Positions 33,539-42,232 of a DNA stretch of 64,000 bases are shown here, piece by piece; position 1 is the stretch's first letter, and each line of letters starts with the position of its first letter. This DNA is from Embleya sp045207655 (lineage in GTDB: Bacteria > Actinomycetota > Actinomycetes > Streptomycetales > Streptomycetaceae): contig NZ_CP108784.1 in NCBI RefSeq assembly GCF_045207655.1, positions 3,472,001 to 3,536,000 of the forward strand. The letters are read 5' to 3'. The translations under genes were made by a program, and so were the position numbers. The notes beneath the pieces were generated by a model. That model saw nothing but the letters and a program-made list of their open reading frames with translations. It was not told the DNA's origin and searched no databases.

Positions 33539-34159
33539 TCAGTGACTCCCTGCCGAGGCTCCACCGATGGTCGGCGGGGCCTGCGGGCGCGGCGGCGGGA
33601 TGTGCCCGCCGCCGGGGGCTCCGGTACGCCCGGGGGTCGGCGACATGCCGGGGCTGTCATAGGGCGGGGGCGACGTGCGCGGCCCGTCGGGGGAGCCGAG
33701 GCTGCCGGGCGGCGCCACCTCTCCGCGCCAGGCTCCGGTCTCGTGGCCCTGCTTCTCCACGAACACCTTGAAGTGTTCGAGGTCGCCCTTGGTGCGGCCA
33801 CGCACGAAGCCGAGCTTGTCCCCGACCGTCTCGACCAGGCCGTCGGGGTCGAACTCCATCTGGAGCATCACCCGGGTGTGCACGTCGTCGAGCCGATGGA
33901 AGGTGACCACGCCGGCCTGGTGCGGGCCGTCCAGGGTCTTCCACGCGACCCGCTCGTCGGGTCGCTGTTCGGTGATCTCGGCGTCGAACTCCCGGGTCAC
34001 CCCGGCGATTCGGGTCACCCAGTGGGTGTGCGTCGGGTCGAGTTGGTCGATCCGCTCGACCCCGCTCATGAACTGCGGGAACTCCCTGAACTGGGTCCAC
34101 TGGTTGTATGCGGTGCGGACCGGCACGTCCACGTCGATCGAGTGCTGGACGGTCGTCAC
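33539..34159 (-). CDS. SRPBCC (START/Bet v1-like) family protein
   Basis: About 206 residues. The N-terminal 145 residues form the helix-grip fold: TTVQHSIDVDVPVRTAYNQWTQFREFPQFM, WVTRIAGVTREFDAEITEQRPDERVAWKT and FHRLDDVHTRVMLQMEFDPDG, as in the cyclase/dehydrase-like 'polyketide cyclase' group, often stress-related in actinomycetes. The last 60 residues are a Pro/Gly/Ser-rich disordered tail. GTG 34159 is chosen because GGAGG lies 8 nt upstream; GTG 34165 is only about 2 nt away from it. The ligand is unknown, probably a hydrophobic small molecule or lipid. The gene stands alone. Confidence 0.87.
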   Translation of the reverse strand: MTTVQHSIDVDVPVRTAYNQWTQFREFPQFMSGVERIDQLDPTHTHWVTRIAGVTREFDAEITEQRPDERVAWKTLDGPHQAGVVTFHRLDDVHTRVMLQMEFDPDGLVETVGDKLGFVRGRTKGDLEHFKVFVEKQGHETGAWRGEVAPPGSLGSPDGPRTSPPPYDSPGMSPTPGRTGAPGGGHIPPPRPQAPPTIGGASAGSH

Positions 34160-34303
34160 GAGCACTTCCTCCTCGTTCTCGGTGTCGGTTCCCGCTGCGG
34201 TACTACACAGCCGGGTCCTACACCCGAACGGCTGCCCGAGGCCCTCCGGGACAAACGTGGCGCATCACGCTCGCGTTGCTCGGACCCGGCATCGATCGAT
34301 CTT

Positions 34304-34359
34304 CACAACACCATCCTCACAACACCGATCCTCGTCCTCACAACACCGATCCTCACAAC
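34304..34359. repeat. Short tandem repeats of CACAACACCGATCCT
   Basis: Three full or nearly full units start at 34304, 34318 and 34339, then a partial CACAAC. The last unit includes the stop codon of the AlkA-like gene. Confidence 0.75.
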
Positions 34360-35282
34360 GTCTTGCCGACGAAGTGCGGGCGTGGTGCGTAGCGCGGCGC
34401 CCGCCGCGGCACCTTCACCCCCGACATCCGAATCAACAACGCGGCCCGATGCCGGTTCCCCGCATAGCCCGCGAGCAGCTCGAGCATGCCCGCGTCGTCG
34501 ACCGCGTGCCCGGCCAGCGCGAAGCCGATCGTCTTGGGCAGGTGCAGGTCGCCCACCGACAGTGCGTCCGGATCGCCGTGCGAGCGCTGCATCGTCTCGG
34601 CCGCCGTCCACACCCCGATCCCGGGCACCAGGCGCATCAGTCGCGCCGCCTCGGGATGCGCGACGCCCGTGGTCGCCTCCAGTCGTCCGGCCACCCGGGT
34701 CGCCTCGATCACCGTGCGCGAGCGGCGCCCGTCGACGCCCGCGCGGGCCCAGTCCCAGGACGGGATCATCGCCCAGGTACGGGCGTCGGGCACCACCCGC
34801 AGCCCGGCCGGCGCGGGCCCGGGCGGCGCCTCGCCGTACTTGCCCAGCAGCAGCCGAAAGGCCCGCCGGGCCTCGATCGTGGTGACCTTCTGCTCCAGGA
34901 TCGAGGGCACCAGCGCGGCCAGGACCAGCGTCGTACGCGGCATCCGCAGGCCCGCGAACCGGCGTTCGGCGTCCCGGACGATCGGGTGCAGGGCCACGAA
35001 AGCGCTCGGGTCGTCCTCGGCGCCGAGCAGGGCCGGCAGCGCGTCGAGCTGCCATTCGGCACCCGGGCCCCACGCGCTCGCCTCGATCTCGCCGGTCGCG
35101 GGGCGGTCGATCAGGCGCAGCGTGCACGGGCCGTCCGGGGTGCGCGAGGTACGCCACACCGAGCCGTCGGTACCCGCGTGGTACGTCGGGTCGCTGTGCC
35201 CACGGCGCAGTTGGCCGACGGTGAGCCGCAGGTCGATCGCGAAGCCGGGACGCCACACACGATGGAGGGCACTCGGGTGCAA
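34353..35282 (-). CDS. AlkA-like DNA-3-methyladenine glycosylase (HhH-GPD)
   Basis: About 309 residues. It should remove alkylated purines by base excision. The glycosylase core has LVPGIGVWTAAETMQRSHGDPDALSVGDLHLPKTI: a helix-hairpin-helix G-I-G followed 20 residues later by the catalytic Asp of VGDLHL. ILEQKVTTIEARRAF is the conserved entry helix. The start is uncertain: TTG 35282 has GAGGAG 6 nt upstream and gives a sensible N-terminus (MHPSALHRVWRPGFAIDLRL); a longer form from ATG 35387 would run into the divergent glycosyltransferase. No operon partners; promoter overlaps the divergent gene's. Confidence 0.82.
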   Translation of the reverse strand: MHPSALHRVWRPGFAIDLRLTVGQLRRGHSDPTYHAGTDGSVWRTSRTPDGPCTLRLIDRPATGEIEASAWGPGAEWQLDALPALLGAEDDPSAFVALHPIVRDAERRFAGLRMPRTTLVLAALVPSILEQKVTTIEARRAFRLLLGKYGEAPPGPAPAGLRVVPDARTWAMIPSWDWARAGVDGRRSRTVIEATRVAGRLEATTGVAHPEAARLMRLVPGIGVWTAAETMQRSHGDPDALSVGDLHLPKTIGFALAGHAVDDAGMLELLAGYAGNRHRAALLIRMSGVKVPRRAPRYAPRPHFVGKTL

Positions 35283-35364
35283 CGGGCTCTCCTCGTGGTC
35301 CTGGTCGGGACCGCCACCGTACCTTCCCGGTTTTGCCCCGATGTGCGCAGAGCAGACTTCACCT

Positions 35365-36609
35365 ATGCGGGTGATGGCGTTCGGCACCTATGACACGACC
35401 GTCCACCCCCGGGTGGGAATTCTCATCGAGGGCTTACGGCGCCACGGTATCGAGGTGGTGACCTGCAACGTCCCGCTCGGGCACATGGACGCGGGGCCGA
35501 TGGTCCCGCCGCCGGCGGCCCATCCGGGGATCCCGCGCCAGCGAATACGGCACGCCCGGTGCATCGCGGAGTTGGTCGCCAAGGCCCGGCGCGCGCCGCG
35601 TCCGGACGTGGTGATCGTCGGCTATCAGGGTCGGCTCGACATCCAGATCGCCCGGCGGCTGTTCCCGGGTGTCCCCCTGGTGCTGGACCACCTGGAGAGC
35701 GTGGACGACGTGGCCGACCGACTCGGCCAGGCCGCGCAGGCCGAGTTGCGCAAGGTCGACCGGATCGAGCAGGCCGCGATCGCGGCGGCCCGATTGGTGC
35801 TGGTGGACACCGAGGAGCACCGCCGGGTACTCGCGCCGGCGCAGCGCGAGCGGGCCGTGGTGGTACCGATCGGGGCGCCGCAGGTGTGGTTCGACGCGGC
35901 CTCGGACCTTGGACCGCGTGCCCGGGCAGGCATGCGGGCGGATCACCCGCCGGACCTTGCCGCGGATCCCCTCACCGGTCCGGATCCGGCCACGGACCCC
36001 ACCACGGGTCTCCCCCAGGATTCCCCCACGGACTTCGTACCGGACTTCCGCCCCGGCGAGGACCTGCGGGTGATCTCGTTCGGGCTGTACTCGCCGGTCC
36101 AGGGCGCACCGGTGATCGGTGCCGCGCTGAGCCGCCTGGACGGCTACCCGATCGCCGTGACGATGATCGGCCGAGGCCTCCAGGCCCAGCGAACGCGGGA
36201 CCTGGTCGGGCCGAACGCGCCCCGGGTGACCTGGCGGACCTGGGTGCCCGAGGCCGAGCTGCCGCGTCTGGTCGCGGCGCACGACGTATGTCTGGGCGTG
36301 TTCGGGACCGGCGCCAAGGCACTGCGGCTGGTCCCGAACAAGGTCTTCCAGGGAGCCGCCGCGGGGTGTGCGGTGCTCACCTCGGACACCGCGCCGCAGC
36401 GCCGACTGTTCGGCCCGGCCGGGCTGTTCGTCCCCGCGGGCGACTCGGACGCGCTGGCCGACGCGCTGCGCCGGCTGGCCCAGCATCCGGCCGAGGTGGC
36501 CCGGCTGCGTGCCGCCGCCGCGGCCCTGGCGCGCGAACGCTTCGTCCCCGAGGCGGTGGTGGAGCCGCTCGTGGAACGGCTCCGGGAGATCGTCGACAAA
36601 CGATCCTGA
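35365..36609 (+). CDS. GT-B fold glycosyltransferase with a disordered linker
   Basis: 414 residues. N-lobe: MRVMAFGTYDTTVHPRVGILIEGLRRHG and PDVVIVGYQGRLDIQIARRLFPGVPLVLD; C-lobe: VISFGLYSPVQGAPVIGAAL, RVTWRTWVPEAELPRLVAAHDVCLGVFG and LVPNKVFQGAAAGCAVLTSDT, which is the sugar-nucleotide Glu/Lys region of GT4-like enzymes. Between lobes, about residues 192-233, there is a run of D-P-x-T/P repeats (DPLTGPDPATDPTTGLPQDS) that looks like an expanded linker. ATG 35365 has no clear ribosome site. Likely adds a sugar to a lipid or cell-wall glycan in the cytoplasm; acceptor unknown. It ends 22 bp before the convergent amidase gene. Confidence 0.85.
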   Translation: MRVMAFGTYDTTVHPRVGILIEGLRRHGIEVVTCNVPLGHMDAGPMVPPPAAHPGIPRQRIRHARCIAELVAKARRAPRPDVVIVGYQGRLDIQIARRLFPGVPLVLDHLESVDDVADRLGQAAQAELRKVDRIEQAAIAAARLVLVDTEEHRRVLAPAQRERAVVVPIGAPQVWFDAASDLGPRARAGMRADHPPDLAADPLTGPDPATDPTTGLPQDSPTDFVPDFRPGEDLRVISFGLYSPVQGAPVIGAALSRLDGYPIAVTMIGRGLQAQRTRDLVGPNAPRVTWRTWVPEAELPRLVAAHDVCLGVFGTGAKALRLVPNKVFQGAAAGCAVLTSDTAPQRRLFGPAGLFVPAGDSDALADALRRLAQHPAEVARLRAAAAALARERFVPEAVVEPLVERLREIVDKRS

Positions 36610-36631
36610 CCGCCCGCGGCCACCCCGCCGC

Positions 36632-37798
36632 TCACCCCAGCCGCAGCGCCACGTCCCGACGGATCGCGCCCAGTTCGTCATAGAGCGCCTGTCCCGGGCA
36701 CTCCGTGTTGAACGCGTCCCGGTGCCCGGAGATCACGTCGAACGAGTGCGTCGTGCCCTTCGGGTAGCGGCTGCCGCTGTCCGACGAGGTCAGCGTGACC
36801 TTGCCCTTGGCGTCGCGGTCGTCGAGGCCGAGCTTCCACGCGAGCAGCCTCGACAGGGAGATCAGCATCGGCCCGGGCGGCTGGGCCTTGGTGTAGGTGC
36901 CCATCGCGGCGACGCCCATGCTGTCGGTGTTGAACCCGAGGGTGTGTGCGCCCAGGACCGGCTTGTCGGTGCCGCCGGCGCGGCCCTCGAAGATGGTCCC
37001 GCACTTGTCCACCAGGAAGTTGTAGCCCACGTCGGCCCAGCCGTTGGTCTTGACGTGGTAGCGGTAGATCGACCGGAGCACCTTCGCCGAGTCGCTGCAC
37101 GGGAAGTCGTTGCCGTCGGCGGTGTGGTGCACGAACGCGGCCCGGACCGTGTTCGTGTACTTGAACTTCGCGTCGCGCAGCGACTCGTCCGCGCCCCAGT
37201 CCTTGCGCGCGACGATCGCCGGCTCGATGGCGTGGCCCTTGACCGCGCGGCCGTCGGTGCGCTTGGGCAGGCCCGGGAGCGGCGGCATGCGGTCCAGGAT
37301 CGACTCGCCGGGATCGACCAGCTCGGCGCGCAGGTCCTTCGGCGACACCCCCTCCAACACGCCCACCCGGATTTGGATGCCGTCGGAGGGGCCCGCCCAG
37401 AACGGCTCGGTACCGCTGCGCCCGCCGGCTCCCGTCCCATCGACGTCCTCGCCGCCGGTGCCGCCGTCGCCACCCGCGTGCGACGCGTGCAACTCGCGCC
37501 ACGGACTCCACACCCCGCCGGTTCGGGTGCGTACGTGCACCACGACGCGTTCGCCCGTGCCGGGACCGGCCCAGGTGACGCCGAGCAACGAGTAGGCGGG
37601 CGTACGGCGTTCGGTGGTCAGCACCTCGGTCCGGCCGGTGCGCGGCGCGGTGGCGTCCGGCTCCTGTTCGATGCCGGCCAAGGGGAGGGTCACCGTCGAG
37701 CCGGGGGTGCTCGGCCGCGGGTCGGCCTGCGCGGGCGGTCCGAGCAGCATCGCGGGTACGGCGAGGGCGGCGATCGACAACGCGATTCTGGTGTACAC
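36632..37798 (-). CDS. Secreted PGRP-type N-acetylmuramoyl-L-alanine amidase
   Basis: About 388 residues. GTG 37798 is the start: GGAGGG is 7 nt upstream and the protein then begins with a signal peptide (MYTRIALSIAALAVPAMLLGPPAQA). A Gly/Asp-rich linker leads to an amidase-2/PGRP domain from about residue 200: KDWGADESLR, AAFVHHTADGND (first zinc His pair), NFLVDKCGTIFEGRAGG, and SFDVISGHRDAFNTECPGQALYDEL (second His and Cys ligands). It should cut the amide between muramic acid and the stem peptide outside the cell. It is divergent from a TIGR03089 gene. Confidence 0.92.
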   Translation of the reverse strand: MYTRIALSIAALAVPAMLLGPPAQADPRPSTPGSTVTLPLAGIEQEPDATAPRTGRTEVLTTERRTPAYSLLGVTWAGPGTGERVVVHVRTRTGGVWSPWRELHASHAGGDGGTGGEDVDGTGAGGRSGTEPFWAGPSDGIQIRVGVLEGVSPKDLRAELVDPGESILDRMPPLPGLPKRTDGRAVKGHAIEPAIVARKDWGADESLRDAKFKYTNTVRAAFVHHTADGNDFPCSDSAKVLRSIYRYHVKTNGWADVGYNFLVDKCGTIFEGRAGGTDKPVLGAHTLGFNTDSMGVAAMGTYTKAQPPGPMLISLSRLLAWKLGLDDRDAKGKVTLTSSDSGSRYPKGTTHSFDVISGHRDAFNTECPGQALYDELGAIRRDVALRLG

Positions 37799-37922
37799 GG
37801 GCAGACCCTCCATTGTGGGGTGGTCGAGTTCTACGGGTGCCCGGACAACGACAAAGCCCGTACTAAATGTCGTAAATACACCCATTTGCCGCACGGATTC
37901 ATGTGCTCGATAGGCTGGGCCC

Positions 37923-38669
37923 ATGCCCAGCACCCCGGTCGATCAGTTGCGCACCGCGCTCGCCGCCGACTCCACGCGGCCCTTCACCACCTTCTACGAC
38001 GACGCCACCGGCGAGCGGGTCGAGCTCTCGGTCGCGACGTTCGACAACTGGGTCGCCAAGACCGCGAATCTGCTGCGCGACGACCTCGCGGTGGAGCCCG
38101 GAGCGCGGGTGTCGCTGCTGCTGCCCGCGCACTGGCAGACCCAGGTGTGGCTGCTCGCGGCCTGGTCGCTCGGCCTGGTGGTGAGCTTCGACGCGGATCC
38201 CGCCGACGCGGACGTGGTGGTCTCGGGTCCGGACACGCTCGAGCGCGCGGCCACGTGTCCCGGTGAGCGGGTCGCGCTGGCCCTGCGCCCGATGGGCGGG
38301 CGCTTTCCCACGCCGCCCGCCGGCTTCCTGGACTACGCGGCCGAAGTGGCCGGGCACGGCGATCGCTTCGTCCCCGAGGGCCCGGCGCGGGCGCCGGACG
38401 CCGCGCTGGAGGAGGCCGGGCGGGTGTGGACGGCCGGCGAACTGGCCGAAGCGGGCGAGGCCGCCGCGCGCGAGTGGGAACTGGTCTCCGGCGACCGCCT
38501 GCTCACCTCTTTGAGCTTCGCCCGAACGGGTGGACTGCGGGCGGGCCTGCTCGCGCCGCTGGCCGCGTCCGTACCGGTGGTCGTATGCCGTCACCTGGAT
38601 GAATCCCTGCTGGAGCGGCGAATCGAGGCGGAACGGGTCACGCGTGCCGTCACCCGTTCCGCCGACTAG
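37923..38669 (+). CDS. TIGR03089 family protein
   Basis: 248 residues. It resembles the N-terminal part of an AMP-binding acyl-CoA synthetase (SVATFDNWVAKTANLLRDDLAVEPGARVSLLLPAHWQTQVWLLAAWSLG), but is too short for adenylation and lacks the phosphate-loop TSGTTG. This is the actinobacterial TIGR03089 family, usually found near LCP genes, as here. ATG 37923 is preceded by TAGGCT 6 nt upstream, so a leaderless message is likely. It starts the plus-strand run leading into four LCP genes. No catalytic role is known. Confidence 0.9.
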   Translation: MPSTPVDQLRTALAADSTRPFTTFYDDATGERVELSVATFDNWVAKTANLLRDDLAVEPGARVSLLLPAHWQTQVWLLAAWSLGLVVSFDADPADADVVVSGPDTLERAATCPGERVALALRPMGGRFPTPPAGFLDYAAEVAGHGDRFVPEGPARAPDAALEEAGRVWTAGELAEAGEAAAREWELVSGDRLLTSLSFARTGGLRAGLLAPLAASVPVVVCRHLDESLLERRIEAERVTRAVTRSAD

Positions 38670-38765
38670 GCCATGACAAGACGGGTCGTGCTGCGCTTTC
38701 GTGGCCCCGACCGCCCGTAGTGCCGTGCCCGGCGGTCCCTCAGCAGGCGGGGAGGCGTGGGGTTC

Positions 38766-40169
38766 ATGGATACGTGGGATCACCTGTACCGGTCCGAGGC
38801 CGCGGCCGAGCCCGCCGATCCGTCGAACGCGCCGCCCCACGACCCCGGGTCGGCCGCGCCGGTCGAATCCGCCTGTGGCCGGGCCGCCGCGCGGCGCGCG
38901 CGCAAGAAGCGCAACCGGCGCCGCAGGGTGTTCCTGCCGATCGGCGTCGGGGTCTCGCTGATCGTGCTGACCGGCGTCTCGGCCGGCTACTTCGCCTACC
39001 AGCGACTCAACGGCAACCTCAGGACCGACTCGGTGGACGGCAAGCTCAACGCCGACCGCCCCGACGTGGGCGGCAACGGCAAGGGCAGGCCGATGAACCT
39101 GCTGATCATCGGCTCGGACTCGCGAGCGGGCGAGAACCGCGCGCTGGGCGGCGGCGGGGACAACGGCGAACGCTCGGACACCACGCTGTTGGTGCACCTG
39201 TCCTCGGATCGCGAGCACGCCGTGGTCGTCAGCATCCCGCGCGACCTGCTGGTCACCGTGCCCTCGTGTGTCACCGGGGACGGCGCGCGCTCCGCCGAAC
39301 AGCGCGGGGTGATGTTCAATTCGGCGTTCGAGCTCGGCGGCGCGGCCTGTACGCGCAACACCGTCGAGAAGGTCACCGACATGCGCGTGGACCACCACAT
39401 CATCGTCGACTTCTCCGGCTTCAAGGGCATGGTCGACGCGGTCGGCGGCGTGGAGATCTGTCTGCCCAGGACGGTGCAGGACCGCGAGGGCAACATCTCG
39501 TTGTCCGCCGGCCGACGCAAGGTGCACGGCAAGGAGGCGCTGGACTACGTCCGGCTGCGCCACGACATCGGGCTCGGTGGCGACGGCAGCGACCTGGGTC
39601 GGATCAAGCGGCAACAGGCGTTCGTGGCCTCGCTCGCGAAGCAGATCCGCAGCGGCGACACGCTCTCGAGTCCGTCCCGGCTGTTCGCCTTGGCGGACGC
39701 GCTGACCAAGTCGATCCGGGCCGACGAGGGCCTGGACTCGGTGGCGGCCCTGGTCGACCTCGCGCGTGGCATGCGGGACCTGGAGACGAAGGACATCACC
39801 TTCGCGCACGTGCCGGTGTACAACCCGCCGGAGGACGACAACCGGGTCGCGCTGATCCAGCCGGACGCGCGGCGGTTGTTCGACGCGATCAACCACGACC
39901 GGCCGCTGGACGGTCGGCGCAAACCGGACACGAGCGCGGCGGCGGGTTCGGGAGCGGCGGCCACGGGAATGGCGCCGTCCTCGGTCGAGGCCGCGTCGGG
40001 CACCTCCGCCGCACCCACGCCGACCGGCGACCGCACCGGCGCGACCGGATCGGCATCGATCGCGGGCGCCCGGGTCACCGGGACCCCGGGGGCGGCGTCC
40101 GAGCCGCCCGGGGCGCCGGTCAAGGCGGACACCCGGAACGCGGATCAGGACATCTGCAAGGCGAACTGA
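38766..40169 (+). CDS. LytR-CpsA-Psr (LCP) family ligase, copy 1
   Basis: About 467 residues. A cytoplasmic basic patch (RARKKRNRRRRVF) and one helix (FLPIGVGVSLIVLTGVSAGYFAY) anchor the LCP domain outside. Motifs: NLLIIGSDSRAGENRA, LLVHLSSDREHAVVVSIPRDLLV (Arg/Asp that bind the polyprenyl pyrophosphate), DHHIIVDFSGFKGMVDAVGGVEICLP, and ALDYVRLRHDIGLGGDGSDLGRIKRQQ. LCP enzymes transfer glycopolymers from a lipid carrier to peptidoglycan. The C-terminal Ala/Ser/Thr/Pro-rich tail ends with Cys four residues from the end. ATG 38766 has GGAGG about 10 nt upstream; GTG 38757 is possible. No LytR_C domain. Confidence 0.93.
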   Translation: MDTWDHLYRSEAAAEPADPSNAPPHDPGSAAPVESACGRAAARRARKKRNRRRRVFLPIGVGVSLIVLTGVSAGYFAYQRLNGNLRTDSVDGKLNADRPDVGGNGKGRPMNLLIIGSDSRAGENRALGGGGDNGERSDTTLLVHLSSDREHAVVVSIPRDLLVTVPSCVTGDGARSAEQRGVMFNSAFELGGAACTRNTVEKVTDMRVDHHIIVDFSGFKGMVDAVGGVEICLPRTVQDREGNISLSAGRRKVHGKEALDYVRLRHDIGLGGDGSDLGRIKRQQAFVASLAKQIRSGDTLSSPSRLFALADALTKSIRADEGLDSVAALVDLARGMRDLETKDITFAHVPVYNPPEDDNRVALIQPDARRLFDAINHDRPLDGRRKPDTSAAAGSGAAATGMAPSSVEAASGTSAAPTPTGDRTGATGSASIAGARVTGTPGAASEPPGAPVKADTRNADQDICKAN

Positions 40170-40427
40170 CGACGCGTCACCCCATTCACGGGGATACGTA
40201 CCGACTCCGCGGTCACCGATACGGCGGCGCACGGTAGCGTGCTCGCCGATACGCGAGCCGCTCCGACGCGGCGTGCTGCGCCCACATCGGGTGACCTGCG
40301 TCACACGCGAATGGCTGCACGCAACTCAAGGAAGTGGCAGCACGTCTATCACTGCAACGGCCGCTCTACGCGCGGTTCGTCGCTCTTGATCGGCGTTGGG
40401 CGCCCTGGGGAAAGAAGCAGACACGAC

Positions 40428-42152
40428 GTGAGTGACAGCGAACGGGCCGGCAAGCAGGCCGAACCCGGTCGGGACGCGAGCCCGGAAACGGCGCCCGAGG
40501 CTCCGACCGAAGCCGAGATATCGGCCCCGCCGACGGCGGACGCACCTGGTGCGGAGGCGTCGGCCGAGGCCGGCGCGGCCGAGCGGGCCGAGGCCGAGCC
40601 GGGTACCGCCGAGGCCGCCGCGCCCGGGGCCGGTACGGCCGAGCCGGCCGCTGCCGAACCGGGCACGGGGGTTCCCGAACAGGCCGCCCAGGCGGCCGAG
40701 CCGCCGGCCGTACCGAACCCGCCGACCCCCACCGACCCCGCGGAGCCCCTCGCCGCGATGGCCGCCGCCGGCGACGCCGCGGCCCCCGATCGGCTCGCCC
40801 GCCGGAATCGGCGCCGGCGCGTGTACAAGCGGGTCCTGATCGGCGTCACCGTCACCGTCGCGCTGTGCCTGGTGGCCGGCAGCGTCGTGGTCTACACGCT
40901 GTACCGCAAGCTGGACGGCAACATCACCACCGAGGACCTGACCGCGAAGCTGGGCCCGGAGGCCGAGCGCCCACAGGTCGTCGCGCACGACGCGGCGAAC
41001 ATCCTGCTGATGGGCTCGGACGACCGCACCGGCGACAACAAGCAGTACGGCGACATCGGTGAGGGCACCAAGCGCTCCGACACGACGATCCTGCTGCACC
41101 TCGCCGCCGACCGGAAGAGCTCGGTGGCGGTCAGCATCCCGCGTGACCTGATGGTCGACATCCCCTCCTGCGTGCGCCCGGACGGCAGCAAGTCGCGGGC
41201 CTACCGAGACCAGTTCAACCACGCGTTCGAGATCGGCGGCGCGGCCTGCACGATCAAGACCATCGAGCAGATGACCCGGATTCGGGTCGACCACCACATC
41301 GTGATCGACTTCGCCGGCTTCAAGGAGATGGTCGACGCGGTCGAGGGCGTCGAGGTGTGCCTGAGCAAGCCGATGCGCGACACCGCCGCCAAGCTCGACC
41401 TGCCCGCCGGGAAGCAGAAGCTCGACGGTGAGCAGGCGCTCGGCTTCGTCCGCGCCCGCAAGAACGTGGACGACGGCAGCGACACCCAGCGGATGACCCG
41501 GCAGCAGCGTTTCCTGGCCGCGCTCGTTAAGAAGGTCAAGGTCGGCGACATGTTGACCCAGCCGTGGAAGTTGTACAACCTCCTCGACGCCGGAACCCGG
41601 TCGATCACCGCCGACCCGGGACTGAGCTCGCTCAAGGAGCTGATGGCCCTGTCCGACAGCATCAAGGGAATCCCGAACGACAAGGTCGCGTTCCTGACCG
41701 TGCCCCGGCAGCCGTACCGGCTCGACACCGACCGCGACGAACTGGTCCAGCCGCAGGCGGACCGACTGTTCGACGCGATCCGCCTCGACCGGGTCGCGGT
41801 CGGCACCGCGGTCAGCGGCAAGGACGAGAACGGCTTCGAGAACAACGGCGAGGTGCGGATCGAGCAGTCGGCGACACCGCTGCCGTCCGCCCGCACCACC
41901 ATCGACGAGAACGGCGAGCGCGTGACGCTCTCGCCGAGCGCGCCGAGTTCGAGCGGCGCAGGCAAGCCCACCGGCAAGCGCTCGCCCGGCACCGAGGCGC
42001 CGACCTCCGCTCCGTCCTCGTCGGCTTCCACCGAGAATCCCCCTTCGACCAGCGGCGGTACCCCGTCGGCCAAGCCGACGCAGGCCGCGGACACGAGTCC
42101 GATCGTCACCGTCTCGGGACGAACGGCGGAACAGGACGTGTGCGCGAGCTGA
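40428..42152 (+). CDS. LCP family ligase, copy 2
   Basis: 574 residues. The N-terminal 115 residues are Ala/Glu/Pro-rich and cytoplasmic; one helix (LIGVTVTVALCLVAGSVVVYTLY) follows at about 133-155. LCP motifs: NILLMGSDDRTGDNKQYG, ILLHLAADRKSSVAVSIPRDLMVDIPSC, DHHIVIDFAGFKEMVDAVEGVEVCL and ALGFVRARKNVDDGSDTQRMTRQQRFL. The tail is Ser/Thr/Pro-rich and ends VCAS. It is closest to copy 1 (shared DHHI-IDF-GFK motif and Cys arrangement). GTG 40428 has only a weak ribosome site. The 258-bp upstream gap suggests its own promoter rather than an operon with copy 1. Confidence 0.92.
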   Translation: MSDSERAGKQAEPGRDASPETAPEAPTEAEISAPPTADAPGAEASAEAGAAERAEAEPGTAEAAAPGAGTAEPAAAEPGTGVPEQAAQAAEPPAVPNPPTPTDPAEPLAAMAAAGDAAAPDRLARRNRRRRVYKRVLIGVTVTVALCLVAGSVVVYTLYRKLDGNITTEDLTAKLGPEAERPQVVAHDAANILLMGSDDRTGDNKQYGDIGEGTKRSDTTILLHLAADRKSSVAVSIPRDLMVDIPSCVRPDGSKSRAYRDQFNHAFEIGGAACTIKTIEQMTRIRVDHHIVIDFAGFKEMVDAVEGVEVCLSKPMRDTAAKLDLPAGKQKLDGEQALGFVRARKNVDDGSDTQRMTRQQRFLAALVKKVKVGDMLTQPWKLYNLLDAGTRSITADPGLSSLKELMALSDSIKGIPNDKVAFLTVPRQPYRLDTDRDELVQPQADRLFDAIRLDRVAVGTAVSGKDENGFENNGEVRIEQSATPLPSARTTIDENGERVTLSPSAPSSSGAGKPTGKRSPGTEAPTSAPSSSASTENPPSTSGGTPSAKPTQAADTSPIVTVSGRTAEQDVCAS

Positions 42153-42232
42153 TTCATCGACACCGCATCAGGGAGGGCCGGGTCGCCGTCGATCGGCGGT
42201 GATCCGGCACGTTGCCGGAGGGGACGCGACAC

